A stretch of DNA of 64,000 nucleotides from Rothia sp. (in: high G+C Gram-positive bacteria) (GCA_030524105.1 JAUNHE010000003.1:124001-188000), one strand, 5' to 3'; positions 17,095 to 25,863 are shown, counted from the stretch's first letter. The notes: generated by a model not told the origin, from the letters alone. Translations and numbers: made by a program.

Positions 17095-17889
17095 ATGCAG
17101 AATCTAGCTAAGAAACCGATTGAAGTTGCCCTTTCCTCCTCCTGCCTTTTTCCGCCCAGTATTGAGCAAACCTTTGCTCTTGCCCTAGAACTTGGCTACG
17201 ACAGCGTTGAAGTGATGATTACTGGAAACGCTATCTCACAAGAGCCCTATGACCTCTTGGAATTGGTGCAGAAGTACCAGCTTGCAATCTCTGCCATCCA
17301 TGCCCCCACTCTCTTGCTGACTCAGCAGGTTTGGGGCCGGGCCTGGAACAAGATGCAGATGGCGGCTAAATTGACCCAGCAGGTTGGGGCCAAGACCATT
17401 GTTGCCCATCCTCCTTTTCGGTGGCAGCAAAGATATAGCAAGAATTTTGTTGCCGGTGTGCGGGAGATTTCTCAGCAGGAAGGAGTCAAAATTGCTGTTG
17501 AGAACATGTATCCCTGGACTTTTGCCGGGCGGCAGATCCAAATGTACACCCCGCACTGGGACCCCACGCGCTTTGACTATGACTGGATTACCTGGGATTT
17601 TTCGCATGCGGCAGCTGCCGGAGTTGACTCGCTGGAATATATACAAAAAATTGGTTCTCGTTTGGGTCACGTTCATTTGACGGATGGCAGGGGAGATTCT
17701 TTGATGGATGAGCACCTCATTCCCGGTTACGGTAAGCAGCCGGTGGCTCAGTCCCTGCAGTATTTAGCGGCCCGGGGTTTTGAGGGTGTTGTTTGCGCTG
17801 AAATATCGACAAAAGGCAAGAGTGCCAACGAACGTCGTGAAATGCTTAAACAAACACTGGACTTTGCCCATCAACACTTGGGCAGGTAA
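17095..17889 (+). CDS. Sugar phosphate isomerase/epimerase-like TIM-barrel protein
   Basis: 264 residues with the AP-endonuclease-2-type TIM barrel pattern: LALELGYDSVEVMI, then AISAIHAPT, TIVAHPPFRW, IAVENMYPW, a Trp-Asp-Phe-Ser-His segment and LGHVHLTDGRGDSLMDEHLIPGYG. Conserved His/Glu/Asp residues on the barrel strands are the presumed metal ligands. It is the probable equivalent of M. tuberculosis Rv0498, which also lies next to proC. The actual substrate is unknown. ATG 17095 has a weak ribosome site (AGTGAAGG). Confidence 0.8.
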   Translation: MQNLAKKPIEVALSSSCLFPPSIEQTFALALELGYDSVEVMITGNAISQEPYDLLELVQKYQLAISAIHAPTLLLTQQVWGRAWNKMQMAAKLTQQVGAKTIVAHPPFRWQQRYSKNFVAGVREISQQEGVKIAVENMYPWTFAGRQIQMYTPHWDPTRFDYDWITWDFSHAAAAGVDSLEYIQKIGSRLGHVHLTDGRGDSLMDEHLIPGYGKQPVAQSLQYLAARGFEGVVCAEISTKGKSANERREMLKQTLDFAHQHLGR

Positions 17890-17952
17890 GCGGCCTAGCC
17901 TATCGTGAGGGTGGTTAATTGTTAAGGGATAAGGGGTTTCGGAGGTATTGCC

Positions 17953-18822
17953 ATGACGGATAAAGCTACCCATTCTGCTACAAAACCGCTGGCTTTTATC
18001 GGCAGCGGTTCGATGAATACGGCTATTGTGGCCGGTATTTTAGCCGGAGGTTGGCCAGCGGAACTGCTGCGGGCTACGGTGGCTAGCGAGGCTGGTTTAG
18101 CAAGGCTGCGTCAAAACCTAGGGCAGGCTGCAGACCGTATGTTTTTGGCCAGCCTAGAAAGTTCTGCTGGGGCTAATCGGGAGGCAGCGGCCGGGGCTGC
18201 AGCCCTGCTGATAGGGGTGAAGCCTTATCGCATCCTTGAGCTAGCAGCTGAGCTCAGGCAGGATCTTGCTGAGGATACTCTGGTTATTTCCTTAGCTGCT
18301 GGGGTCTCGCTTGTCAGCTTACAAGAAGCTTTTGGCCCGCAGCAGGCGGTGATCCGCTGTATGCCTAATACGCCGGCCAAGGTGGGCAAGGGGGTCCTTG
18401 CTTATGCTTGCGGTAGCCGGGTTAGCCCCGATCAGGCTCAGCTAGCGGCCCATATTTTGGGTTCGGTTGGTCAGGCTCTTCCCTTAGCTGAGCAGCAGTT
18501 TGATGCGGTGACTGCCCTGTCTGGCTCTGGCCCGGCCTATGTTTTTTTGCTGGCAGAAACCATGGCCCAAGCTGCCATTAAGCTTGGTTTAGAACCTGAG
18601 ACTGCCTATCGGGTAGCTGGAGCAACGGTTGCTGGTGCCGGCTATCTTTTGGAAGAGAACCCTGATCCGGCTAGCTTAAGGCGGGCCGTGACCAGTCCCG
18701 GTGGTACGACGGAACAGGCTATTCTTTCTTTTGAGCGGGACGATTTAGCTGGCGTGACCCTGCGGGCTATGCAGGCCTGTGCGCAGAAGTCTGCCGAAAT
18801 GAGTAAGCTTTATCGCCGGTAA
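17953..18822 (+). CDS. proC: Pyrroline-5-carboxylate reductase
   Basis: Catalyses the last step of proline synthesis, NAD(P)H-dependent reduction of pyrroline-5-carboxylate. 289 residues with the nucleotide-binding FIGSGSMNTAIVAGIL, CMPNTPAKVGKG, the P5CR signature ALSGSGPAYVFLLAETMAQAA and the C-terminal AVTSPGGTTEQAI. ATG 17953 is preceded by GGAGG. It sits 63 bp after the isomerase gene and is followed by a strong terminator. Confidence 0.95.
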   Translation: MTDKATHSATKPLAFIGSGSMNTAIVAGILAGGWPAELLRATVASEAGLARLRQNLGQAADRMFLASLESSAGANREAAAGAAALLIGVKPYRILELAAELRQDLAEDTLVISLAAGVSLVSLQEAFGPQQAVIRCMPNTPAKVGKGVLAYACGSRVSPDQAQLAAHILGSVGQALPLAEQQFDAVTALSGSGPAYVFLLAETMAQAAIKLGLEPETAYRVAGATVAGAGYLLEENPDPASLRRAVTSPGGTTEQAILSFERDDLAGVTLRAMQACAQKSAEMSKLYRR

Positions 18823-18861
18823 ACTCTGCCCTAATCTTTGCTGAGACAAGAATGCTTAAAC

Positions 18862-18897
18862 AAAAACTCCGACTGTAGGGAATCAGCCGGAGTTTTT
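18862..18897. terminator. Rho-independent terminator after proC
   Basis: AAAAACTCCG (18862-18871) and CGGAGTTTTT (18888-18897) form a 10-bp stem with A-run and T-run flanks, so it can act in both directions. It lies 40 bp after the proC stop. Confidence 0.85.
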
Positions 18898-19176
18898 GAA
18901 CACTTAATGCCTATACAGCATACTGTGTTGCAGTCCAGTTATTGCAACCATCGATTTAGGGGAAACCGATTTGTATAGTTGTATTAACTAAACCGTTTTG
19001 AACGGGTTCGCAATCCGTTCAGTAATCACTCGCACCTTTAGAGGTATCTACAGTCTATGCTGAAAACTGGTCTTATGACAACTTAAAGCAGCAAACTGTC
19101 GCAAAAAATTTCAGGGACAAAAATCAATTATGCCCACAAATCTATTAATTGTCCCCTGACTAGTGTAAATGTATTT
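18898..19176. other. AT-rich gap between proC and ktrA, no gene seen
   Basis: Both neighbouring genes end here. The only structure is CCGTT (18993-18997), AACGG (19001-19005) and CCGTT (19015-19019), where the middle arm can pair with either flank. Short ATG frames exist (longest about 23 codons), but none has a ribosome site or recognisable product. The GGTTCG tract at 19005-19010 resembles a tRNA T-loop, but no tRNA can be folded around it. Confidence 0.5.
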
Positions 19177-19845
19177 CTAGGGCCGGGATGCAAATCTTTC
19201 TATGAGGTCTACTTGGCCAGAGACAATAAGTAAATCTCGGGAAGTTACTTTTGTCTCAGGAGTAGCATATGTGAAATCTTCACCCGGAGATTTCACCCCC
19301 ACTATTGAAACACCATATTTGCCACGGACATCTGACTCTGCCAGCGTAAATCCTTGGGTTTCTTTTGGTGGGCGCATTTTAACTATTGCAAAATCATCAT
19401 CGAATTCAATGTAATCCAGAAGTCGGCCAGAGATCAGGTGGGCAGCCCGGCGGCCGGCATCTGCTTCGGGAAAAATGACCTGGTGGGCCCCGATACGGGA
19501 GAGAATCTTACCGTGGGCAGGGGAGAGAGCCTTGGACCAAATTCTTTCAATGCCTAGGTCTACCAGATTGGCTGTGATGAGGACGGAGGCTTCTACAGAG
19601 GTTCCCACGCCAACTACTGCTGCTGTAAACTCTTCGGCTCCTAGTTGGCGCAGGGCATCCATGTCTGTAGCATCGGCTTCTACAACGTGTGTCAGTAAGC
19701 CGGACCATTTTTGAACCAGAATAGGATCTTTTTCTACAGCCAGTACTTCGTTATTGCGGCGTTTAAGCTGGGCTGCTGTGGAGGCGCCAAAGCGGCCTAA
19801 GCCAATCACCATAACGGGTGCATTGTGGGTAATACGGTTAGCCAA
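19177..19845 (-). CDS. ktrA: KtrA/TrkA-type potassium uptake regulatory subunit (RCK)
   Basis: A cytoplasmic RCK ring subunit that gates the K+ channel-like KtrB. It has an N-terminal nucleotide-binding fold VMVIGLGRFGASTAAQLKRRN with an acidic end to strand 2 (LAVEKD) and VVGVGTSVEASVL, then a TrkA_C domain. I choose TTG 19845 (222 residues, the usual KtrA length), with GAAAGG seven bases upstream. This TTG overlaps the last codons of ktrB, giving translational coupling. A longer frame to 19938 would overlap ktrB by 100 bp and encode non-family sequence. Confidence 0.9.
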   Translation of the reverse strand: MANRITHNAPVMVIGLGRFGASTAAQLKRRNNEVLAVEKDPILVQKWSGLLTHVVEADATDMDALRQLGAEEFTAAVVGVGTSVEASVLITANLVDLGIERIWSKALSPAHGKILSRIGAHQVIFPEADAGRRAAHLISGRLLDYIEFDDDFAIVKMRPPKETQGFTLAESDVRGKYGVSIVGVKSPGEDFTYATPETKVTSRDLLIVSGQVDLIERFASRP

Positions 19846-21214
19846 TGATGGGCCTTTCTTCTGGGAATCTGTAGAGTCTGCGGCGCGAACGCAGGGCAAG
19901 GCCGGTTGCCACGGTAATGATGCCGATCCGTCCAACAAACATGAGCCCCGCTAAGATATAGATGCAGGAGGGGGGCAGGCTTGCGGCTAGGCCTACGGAC
20001 AGTCCGCAGGTTGCGTAGGCAGAAATAGATTCAAAAAGTACCTTATCCAGGCTCTCACCGCTGATAAAGATGATGGCCGCTGTTCCGACAAAAACAATGG
20101 TAGCGCTCATCATAATGACCGATATGGCGATACGCAGCACCGAATCTGGAATGGTCCTGTTAAAAGCCATGACAAACTGATCTCCTCGGGTCTCAGCAAC
20201 GATGGCTAAAAACACTACGGTAATAGTGGTGATTTTGATGCCACCGGCCGTTGAGGCGGAACCACCACCTATGAACATGAGGAGATTGGTCAGCAGCAAA
20301 GTGATGGGATTGGTGTGGTTCATATCTACCAGATTAAAACCGCCGGACCTGGTCATCATAGAGGCAAAAAAGGAGTTAAGCAGTTTATCGCCCCAGGAGA
20401 GCTGGCCAATGGTCTCTGGATTTTGCCATTCAAACAAGCCCCACAAAAAGGTGCCCATCAAGAGCAGGGCCAAGGTTCCAATCATGGTCATCTTGGTGGT
20501 TAGATTCCACTGTCTGATTTTAAAGGGATGCTGGCGGATGACAAGAATAACAGGAAACCCCAGGGAACCAATGAAGACACCCAGGCAGATGGGCAGAAGT
20601 ATCCAAATGTCGTGGCCGTAGGGAACTAGACCGTCTGAGTGTGGGGTAAAACCCGCGTTGTTAAAGGCCGATACGGCATAGAAAATTCCGTGCCAGATGC
20701 TCTGGCCCAAACTCTCACCGAGGAGCAAAAAGCGGGGGATAAGGATCAGGGCAATGCTTGTTTCAAAGGCGATGGAAGTGATTGCTACGGTCCGTAAGAC
20801 AGAACCTAACTCACCCAATTTGCCGAGGTTAAGTGCCTCTTGGGTAATCATCCGGGATCTTAAGCCCAGCTTGCGTCCTACGGCCAGGGCCAGTAGAGAG
20901 GTCATGGTCAGGGTTCCCAGGCCGCCAATTTGGAAGGCGATCAGAATCATCAGCTGACCAAAAAAAGACCACTGCACAGCGGTAGATACAGTGGTCAGTC
21001 CCGTGACGGTTACCGCCGAGGTAGCCGTAAAAATGGCATGGTGCAACTGAACGGCCTGGCCGTTGGCAGAAGAAATGGGTAACCAGAGGATAAAGGTAAA
21101 AAAGCTGATCACAGCTATAAAGGCAAAGATAGCAATACGGGAGGTGGAGGCACCAAAGGTGCGGTTAAAAAAGTCCTTAAAACTAGCGGCTAACCTGCGG
21201 GCCTGTTCTTGCAT
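19838..21214 (-). CDS. ktrB: TrkH-family potassium uptake membrane protein (KtrB)
   Basis: 458 residues with about ten membrane segments and the four pore-loop repeats of the SKT superfamily (for example SAVTVTGLTTV, SAFNNAGFTPHS, TRSGGFNLVDM, SAYATCGLSVGL, each with the central filter glycine). It conducts K+ with KtrA. ATG 21214 is preceded by GGAGG at seven bases. The pair is typically involved in osmotic and pH homeostasis. Confidence 0.93.
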   Translation of the reverse strand: MQEQARRLAASFKDFFNRTFGASTSRIAIFAFIAVISFFTFILWLPISSANGQAVQLHHAIFTATSAVTVTGLTTVSTAVQWSFFGQLMILIAFQIGGLGTLTMTSLLALAVGRKLGLRSRMITQEALNLGKLGELGSVLRTVAITSIAFETSIALILIPRFLLLGESLGQSIWHGIFYAVSAFNNAGFTPHSDGLVPYGHDIWILLPICLGVFIGSLGFPVILVIRQHPFKIRQWNLTTKMTMIGTLALLLMGTFLWGLFEWQNPETIGQLSWGDKLLNSFFASMMTRSGGFNLVDMNHTNPITLLLTNLLMFIGGGSASTAGGIKITTITVVFLAIVAETRGDQFVMAFNRTIPDSVLRIAISVIMMSATIVFVGTAAIIFISGESLDKVLFESISAYATCGLSVGLAASLPPSCIYILAGLMFVGRIGIITVATGLALRSRRRLYRFPEERPIIG

Positions 21215-21393
21215 GGCTTCACCTCCAAACTGCTCTTTAAGCTTACTTTTCCGGGAGACTTCTTGGGTAAAACCCGGTGCTGGCTTTATAAAGCTTAGTC
21301 CTTGGACAAGTTTTGCAATAGATACCTTGAATTTGGGCGTGGTGTGTCTATGATGGGCTGTGATGGAAGTTACCAGTAGGGGGTGGGCTTAAC

Positions 21394-22602
21394 ATGAGCC
21401 CGGTAGAACAATGTGTGCCGGTAGCAACGATGGTGCTGTGGGATCCGATCTTAACTGACTATTATTTTGCTAGCTATCATCCTATGCACCCTAGCCGTCT
21501 GGACGCTACTGCCCGGCTGGCAGCCGATCTGGGAATCTTTGATTTACCGCAGGTCAGCTTAGAATACCCTGCTGTTGCCAGCGATCAGCAGCTTGCCCTG
21601 GTTCATGACCCTGCCTACATTCGGGATGTCCGTGCTATCAGCGAGAACCCTCAGCTGACTATCCCCGGCTGCGGTATAGGGACGGAGGACACCCCCGCAT
21701 ATGCTGGTATTCACGAGGCAAGTGCCCGCCTGGTGGGGGCCAGCTTGCAGGCTGCCCAAAGTATTGTGGACGGTTCTGCGCTGCACGCGGTTAATTTTGC
21801 CGGTGGCATGCATCATGCTGCTCGCGCAAAGGCTAGCGGTTTTTGTGTCTACAATGACTGCGCTGCGGCTATCCAATATTTTTTGGACCAGGGTTTAGAG
21901 CGGGTTGCCTATATAGATATTGATGCCCACCACGGAGACGGAACACAAAGTATTTTTTGGAATGATGCCAGGGTACTCACTATTTCTTTACACGAAAGCG
22001 GCATGAGCCTTTTTCCCGGCACCGGTTTTAGTAATGAATCGGGTCCGGCGGGTCTAGCTGCCGGCACCGCCGTTAATGTTGCCCTGCCGGCATCGGTGAG
22101 TGATAGTGCTTGGATTAGGGCTTTTGATGCAGTGGTTCCGGCTGTTTTGGGGCAGTTTGAGCCTCAGGTTATTGTTAGCCAGCACGGCTGCGATTCCCAT
22201 TACCAAGATGATATGAGCCACATGGCTATTAGTATTGAGGCCCAGCGGGAGTTGGCAGCCCATATTTCTGTCTTGGCTAGGGATCTTTGCCAGCAGCGCT
22301 GGCTTGCTACCGGTGGTGGGGGTTATTCCATCCATAATGCGGTACCGCGTAGCTGGGCTCACCTGCTGGCTATTGCTGCAGGAGCTCCGCTGGATCCTAG
22401 GCTGGCTACTCCTAAAAGTTGGCAGGCATATATGCTAGACAAGTACGGGGTGAAGGCTCCTCAGTCCATGGGAGATGGGGCCGATATCTGGTGGCGGTCC
22501 TGGGAGGTTGGCTTTGACCCTGCCGATGAAACGGACAGGACTGTTATGGCAACCCGCAAGGAGGTCTTCCCCCACTGGGGGTTGGATCCCTGGTACGACT
22601 GA
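21394..22602 (+). CDS. acuC: Acetoin utilization protein AcuC (histone deacetylase family)
   Basis: A class I/II-type zinc deacetylase of 402 residues. Catalytic elements are AGGMHHAARAKASGFCVYND, IDIDAHHGDGTQ (Asp/His zinc ligands and catalytic His pair), SQHGCDSHYQDDMSHM (third ligand) and ATGGGGYS (transition-state Tyr). In relatives it deacetylates acetyl-CoA synthetase or acetoin-pathway proteins, so the acs gene at the window start could be a target, but that is inference. The AP-rich first ~15 residues may not be part of the fold; a GTG at about 21409 is a possible alternative start. Confidence 0.88.
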   Translation: MSPVEQCVPVATMVLWDPILTDYYFASYHPMHPSRLDATARLAADLGIFDLPQVSLEYPAVASDQQLALVHDPAYIRDVRAISENPQLTIPGCGIGTEDTPAYAGIHEASARLVGASLQAAQSIVDGSALHAVNFAGGMHHAARAKASGFCVYNDCAAAIQYFLDQGLERVAYIDIDAHHGDGTQSIFWNDARVLTISLHESGMSLFPGTGFSNESGPAGLAAGTAVNVALPASVSDSAWIRAFDAVVPAVLGQFEPQVIVSQHGCDSHYQDDMSHMAISIEAQRELAAHISVLARDLCQQRWLATGGGGYSIHNAVPRSWAHLLAIAAGAPLDPRLATPKSWQAYMLDKYGVKAPQSMGDGADIWWRSWEVGFDPADETDRTVMATRKEVFPHWGLDPWYD

Positions 22603-22747
22603 GCCGGCTCTGCTCTGTAGCTGGGATCGGCCCACAGAAACCCAATTATGTCTGGTAAATATAAACTTACAAAATATAATCCCTGGGCTATATGGCCAGC
22701 TACCTGCCGGTTTTAAGGGCCTGTAGTTTTGGGGGAGGCAGGCTTGT

Positions 22748-22767
22748 TAAATACAGGTAAATACAGG
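22748..22767. repeat. Tandem 10-bp direct repeat upstream of the ArsR gene
   Basis: TAAATACAGG occurs twice back to back (22748-22757 and 22758-22767), placing identical sequence on the same helical face. It lies 54 bp before the ArsR start and downstream of a TATAAT hexamer (22675-22680), consistent with an activator or sensor site. Confidence 0.55.
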
Positions 22768-22810
22768 AGTTTTTGAAGTGTCCTATCATGCGTTTGTGCG
22801 TATATATGTA

Positions 22811-22826
22811 ATCATGGATGCATGAT
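22811..22826. promoter_or_regulatory. Palindrome ATCATG-GATG-CATGAT overlapping the ArsR start
   Basis: Perfect 6-bp arms with a 4-bp centre overlap the ATG at 22822. A further ATCATGCG occurs at 22785-22792. Position and symmetry suggest autorepression, as is common for ArsR-type regulators, but the sequence is not a known metal-sensor box. Confidence 0.4.
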
Positions 22827-23553
22827 AGATGATGTTTTTGCCGTGATTGCTGATCCCACTCGCCGCCAGATTCTTAAGGCGCTTTCCCAGCAGCGCCGGC
22901 CCGTGGGTGAACTCGTTGAAGAGTTGGGTGTCAGCCAACCAACCGTCTCCAAACATTTAAAGGTTTTGCGGGGCGCTGAACTTGTTGAAACAGAAGCAGT
23001 GGGCCAAAAACGTTTTTATTCTCTGACTCCCGCTCCTCTGGGCAAGGTTGAAGCCTGGATCAGCTCCCTGACCAGTGCCTGCCCGCCCTATGATCAGCAG
23101 CAAGAGCGGGATTCTCAGGCAGAAGTAAGCGAAGAAAAAGAGGAAGAAAAAACAGCTTGCCAGCAAGAAGACCCCGCTGCCACAGGGGAAGCGGTTGGGG
23201 CGGAGCAGGCTAAGCAGCAGCCTGAGCCTAAGCCTAAGCCAGAGCCTGAGCCAGAGCAGTCAGAGCCGCTGGAAAAAGAAGAGGAGGCAGTGGCTGATGA
23301 TGCCGGGCATAAGGAGGTAGAATCAGAAGATGTTACTGGGCAGATGGGCCAAGAAGAACACAAGCAGGTGGAAGCACAGGCCTCAGGATCGTCTTTGACT
23401 CAGGCTGGGTCACTAGAATCTGAACAGCAGCCGCAGCCGGTTCCTTCTCCTTTACCGGCCGTGACTGATCAGCAGGTTCAGCACCATAATCCAGAAGAAC
23501 CTCGGGGACTGCTAGCGACCTTGACCCGCTGGGGTCGTCGGCGTAACCGTTAA
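22822..23553 (+). CDS. ArsR-type winged-helix regulator with long acidic tail
   Basis: Residues 1-85 form a canonical ArsR fold: DPTRRQILKALSQQRRPVGELVEELG, then the recognition helix SQPTVSKHLKVLRGAELV and wing GQKRFYSLTP. No cysteine pair of a metal site is present. The remaining ~155 residues are low-complexity, rich in E, Q, P and K (EPKPKPEPEPEQSEP), ending in a basic, aromatic patch (TLTRWGRRRNR). There is no ribosome site, so translation is probably leaderless or weak. The next gene, a GntR-type regulator, lies 49 bp downstream on the same strand and also has a long tail. The ligand is unknown. Confidence 0.8.
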   Translation: MIDDVFAVIADPTRRQILKALSQQRRPVGELVEELGVSQPTVSKHLKVLRGAELVETEAVGQKRFYSLTPAPLGKVEAWISSLTSACPPYDQQQERDSQAEVSEEKEEEKTACQQEDPAATGEAVGAEQAKQQPEPKPKPEPEPEQSEPLEKEEEAVADDAGHKEVESEDVTGQMGQEEHKQVEAQASGSSLTQAGSLESEQQPQPVPSPLPAVTDQQVQHHNPEEPRGLLATLTRWGRRRNR

Positions 23554-23602
23554 CTGACCGGCACATAAATAAACCTTTGTGAAGGGCGATTGGAATTTCT
23601 CC

Positions 23603-25615
23603 ATGTCTGTAGACCGTAAAATTCTCCACTGGCTTGAGACCGAAATTTTTGAAGGCAACATAGCTTTAGGGCAGGATTTACCCAATGATCGCAGGATTGC
23701 GGCTACCATCAGGTCTAGCCACAATAGTACCCGCGAGGCACTTAAGCGACTAGAAGCCATGGGGGTTCTGCGCCTCTATGAAGGTAAACGTAAAACAATC
23801 ATTCCGCAGCTCTTAGAAGAGCCCGCCAACTCTGTTGCACCGGCCTTAAGGCTTCACATGGCCCAGGCTCGCCACCCGGTTCGGGACATGATTCAGGTGC
23901 GCATCATGATTGAGTCCTGGGCGGTTTTACATGCCGACTGCCAGCATCCTAGCATGCAAGAACTAGCCGATTTGTTAGCAGGCATGAAGGCCAACGGGGT
24001 TATTCCTAGCGAGTTCCACCAGCATGAAGTGAATTTTCACATTGCGCTGACCAAACTATCTGGCAACCACCTGCTTACCGGTCTGATGACAGCCATGAGT
24101 GATTCCATCCACGAGTACCTCCTTTCTTTGCTGGGTAAGGTTCCTCTCTGGAGTGCGACTGCTACCCGGCTCTTGGCAGAGTATCAGGCTATCTACGATG
24201 CCCTGAGCTCTGGGGATAAAGAGCTTGCCCGACAACTGGTGGTGGCCAACATCGAACAGCAGTACCAGGATGCCGGGATAGATCTAGACCAAGAAACCGG
24301 CGCGGCTAACGAGATGCCCGGTGCCCTGGCAGCAGCCTCACTGGAACCGGTGGATATTGATGCCGATGACCTGGTTCCAGATGAATGGGAGGAATCCGTT
24401 TCGCCGGAGGTCATTTCTGCCCTAGAGAAGATTACCGGGCATGAGGTTAAAAGCTCCGGTTTTACCAAGAGTCAGCGTCCTGGCCAGTCTTCCTTGCAGG
24501 AGGCGGAACCTGCCGCTACCTCTAGACAGCAGCAGGTTGGGCCAGAAGATCAGCTAGCAGGCCAGGGGGAGCAGGAAGAGCTACGGCAGCAGCCCAGGCA
24601 GCCGCAGGGCATGCAACCTCCTATTTCTCTAGCCCAGGCCCAAGCCCAGCAGGCAAAAAAACAGCCGATACCCCAGTCAGATAGGAATACACTCAGGGCT
24701 CCTGGGCTAGCACCGGCCAGCAGCAGGAGGCGCCGCGGCACCGTCAGCTCACCGGTTCATGCCACCGTCATTAAACCTATTAACCGTTCCGCCGGCCTTA
24801 AGGCTAGGGATGGGTCCGGCCAGGACCAAGACCTAAGCCCTTCTGAAACTGAAGAGAGGACCTATCGGCGGCAGGCAAATCAGGGCCCTGATCTTGCCGA
24901 GCATGATCAGCTAAGCCAGCAGGAAGAGCAGGCAAGTAGGGGCCAGCCAGCAACAGGTTCAAATCCGCCTGTCTCGCAGCCTCTGACCGGCTGGCAGGGC
25001 CAGAGCCAGCAGACTCAGGCAGCTTATAGCGGCCAGACCGACCAGGGGGCCTTGCCTCCTGAAGACCGGCGCAATTTTTTGAGCAAATGGTTAGGTTTTA
25101 ACCGCCCAGAAGAGCGAGCGCAATCCTTCGACCTAGAACCGGTTATCATTCAGGCAGAAAAACCCTTGACCGATCAGGACAGGCTGGACTACGAGTTCGG
25201 CACAGGTCAAACTCATGAAACAGCTCATAGTGACCAGCAGGAGCTGGACTATCAGCAGCCGGCAGAGCAAGATAGCGCTTTAGCTGATCAAACACAGGCC
25301 CAGCAGCAGAGCCAGCAGGCTGCTATTGACAAGCACGAGTTTGCCCGCCAGCAGCGTCTTGCCGCCTTAACCGCGGGGGCTGCCCCGGCTGGGCAGGGCC
25401 CGTCTCAGCAGCAGACTCCCTGGGCAGCCCAGGCAGACAAGGACCGGCCAGAAAAAGAGGCAGAAGGTATCCGGCAAGAAGCTGAAGAAGAAGCCCCGGC
25501 CCAAGAGCAAGCAGCTCAAGCTACTGCGGACCAGCCTCTTCAAGAGCCAGAGCAGCCTGCCCAGAAGGCGCATTCCATCAACAAAAATATTCCCAAGAAA
25601 AAGAAAAAAAGCTAG
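23603..25615 (+). CDS. GntR/FCD-family regulator with ~430-residue disordered tail
   Basis: Residues 1-75 are a GntR winged helix (GQDLPNDRRIAATIRSS, then STREALKRLEAMGVLRLY). Residues 95-215 are an all-helical FCD effector domain (VRDMIQVRIMIESWAVLHA, HEVNFHIALTKLSGN, ARQLVVANIEQQYQDAG). The last ~430 residues are Q/E/A/P-rich and apparently disordered, with an isolated amphipathic, basic-aromatic stretch NFLSKWLGFNRPEERA (about 490-505) and a polylysine C-terminus (PKKKKKS). FCD members usually bind organic acids. ATG 23603 fits the family; an in-frame GTG at 23579 is the alternative. The tail is several times longer than in typical GntR proteins. Confidence 0.8.
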   Translation: MSVDRKILHWLETEIFEGNIALGQDLPNDRRIAATIRSSHNSTREALKRLEAMGVLRLYEGKRKTIIPQLLEEPANSVAPALRLHMAQARHPVRDMIQVRIMIESWAVLHADCQHPSMQELADLLAGMKANGVIPSEFHQHEVNFHIALTKLSGNHLLTGLMTAMSDSIHEYLLSLLGKVPLWSATATRLLAEYQAIYDALSSGDKELARQLVVANIEQQYQDAGIDLDQETGAANEMPGALAAASLEPVDIDADDLVPDEWEESVSPEVISALEKITGHEVKSSGFTKSQRPGQSSLQEAEPAATSRQQQVGPEDQLAGQGEQEELRQQPRQPQGMQPPISLAQAQAQQAKKQPIPQSDRNTLRAPGLAPASSRRRRGTVSSPVHATVIKPINRSAGLKARDGSGQDQDLSPSETEERTYRRQANQGPDLAEHDQLSQQEEQASRGQPATGSNPPVSQPLTGWQGQSQQTQAAYSGQTDQGALPPEDRRNFLSKWLGFNRPEERAQSFDLEPVIIQAEKPLTDQDRLDYEFGTGQTHETAHSDQQELDYQQPAEQDSALADQTQAQQQSQQAAIDKHEFARQQRLAALTAGAAPAGQGPSQQQTPWAAQADKDRPEKEAEGIRQEAEEEAPAQEQAAQATADQPLQEPEQPAQKAHSINKNIPKKKKKS

Positions 25616-25755
25616 GGCAAAAACTAAGTGGCTGGCGCCCAGGGCTCCCTTCCTGCTCTGTAAGCTGCCCCTGAAAGAGAAAAACCTCTCATTAAGACAG
25701 CTGGATGCGGAAAATTTGCGCTTTGCTTGTAATCTATACAGAGAGCGTTTTATAA

Positions 25756-25783
25756 CCGTTCAGGCACCCTTGTGCCTGAACGG
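25756..25783. terminator. Perfect 12-bp hairpin upstream of the bS22 promoter
   Basis: CCGTTCAGGCAC (25756-25767) pairs with GTGCCTGAACGG (25772-25783) across a CCTT loop. It is followed by GTTTGTG rather than a T-run. It could terminate read-through from the GntR gene 140 bp upstream, or be an operator next to the -35 box at 25786. Confidence 0.5.
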
Positions 25784-25785
25784 GT

Positions 25786-25813
25786 TTGTGCAAAGCGTTT
25801 ATACCGGTATAAA
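25786..25813 (+). promoter_or_regulatory. bS22 promoter with a perfect 16-bp palindrome over the -10 box
   Basis: TTGTGC (25786-25791), a 16-bp spacer and TATAAA (25808-25813) form a sigma-70-type promoter. The -10 box is the right half of the perfect palindrome TTTATACCGGTATAAA (25798-25813), so a dimeric protein binding there would block the promoter. Confidence 0.6.
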
Positions 25814-25819
25814 CTGCTC

Positions 25820-25863
25820 ACCCGGCATAGCTACTCATCCCTGTTCGGTGGATGTGGCCGGGT
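25820..25863 (+). promoter_or_regulatory. Nested stem in the bS22 5' leader
   Basis: ACCCGGC (25820-25826) pairs with GCCGGGT (25857-25863), and inside it CATCC (25836-25840) pairs with GGATG (25850-25854). This folds the first ~45 bases of the predicted transcript and ends 14 bases before the GAGGTG ribosome site. It is compatible with a translational control element. Confidence 0.45.

Noticed and set aside
19001-19020. tRNA T-arm-like AACGGGTTCGCAATCCGTTC
   Set aside because: The loop is too long and no acceptor, D or anticodon stem can be found nearby; it is not a tRNA and I see no integration remnant.
23100-25615. Apparent repeats in the regulator tails suggestive of a repeat array
   Set aside because: They are in-frame codon-level Q/E/P repeats inside coding sequence with irregular spacing; there are no CRISPR repeats or spacers in the window.
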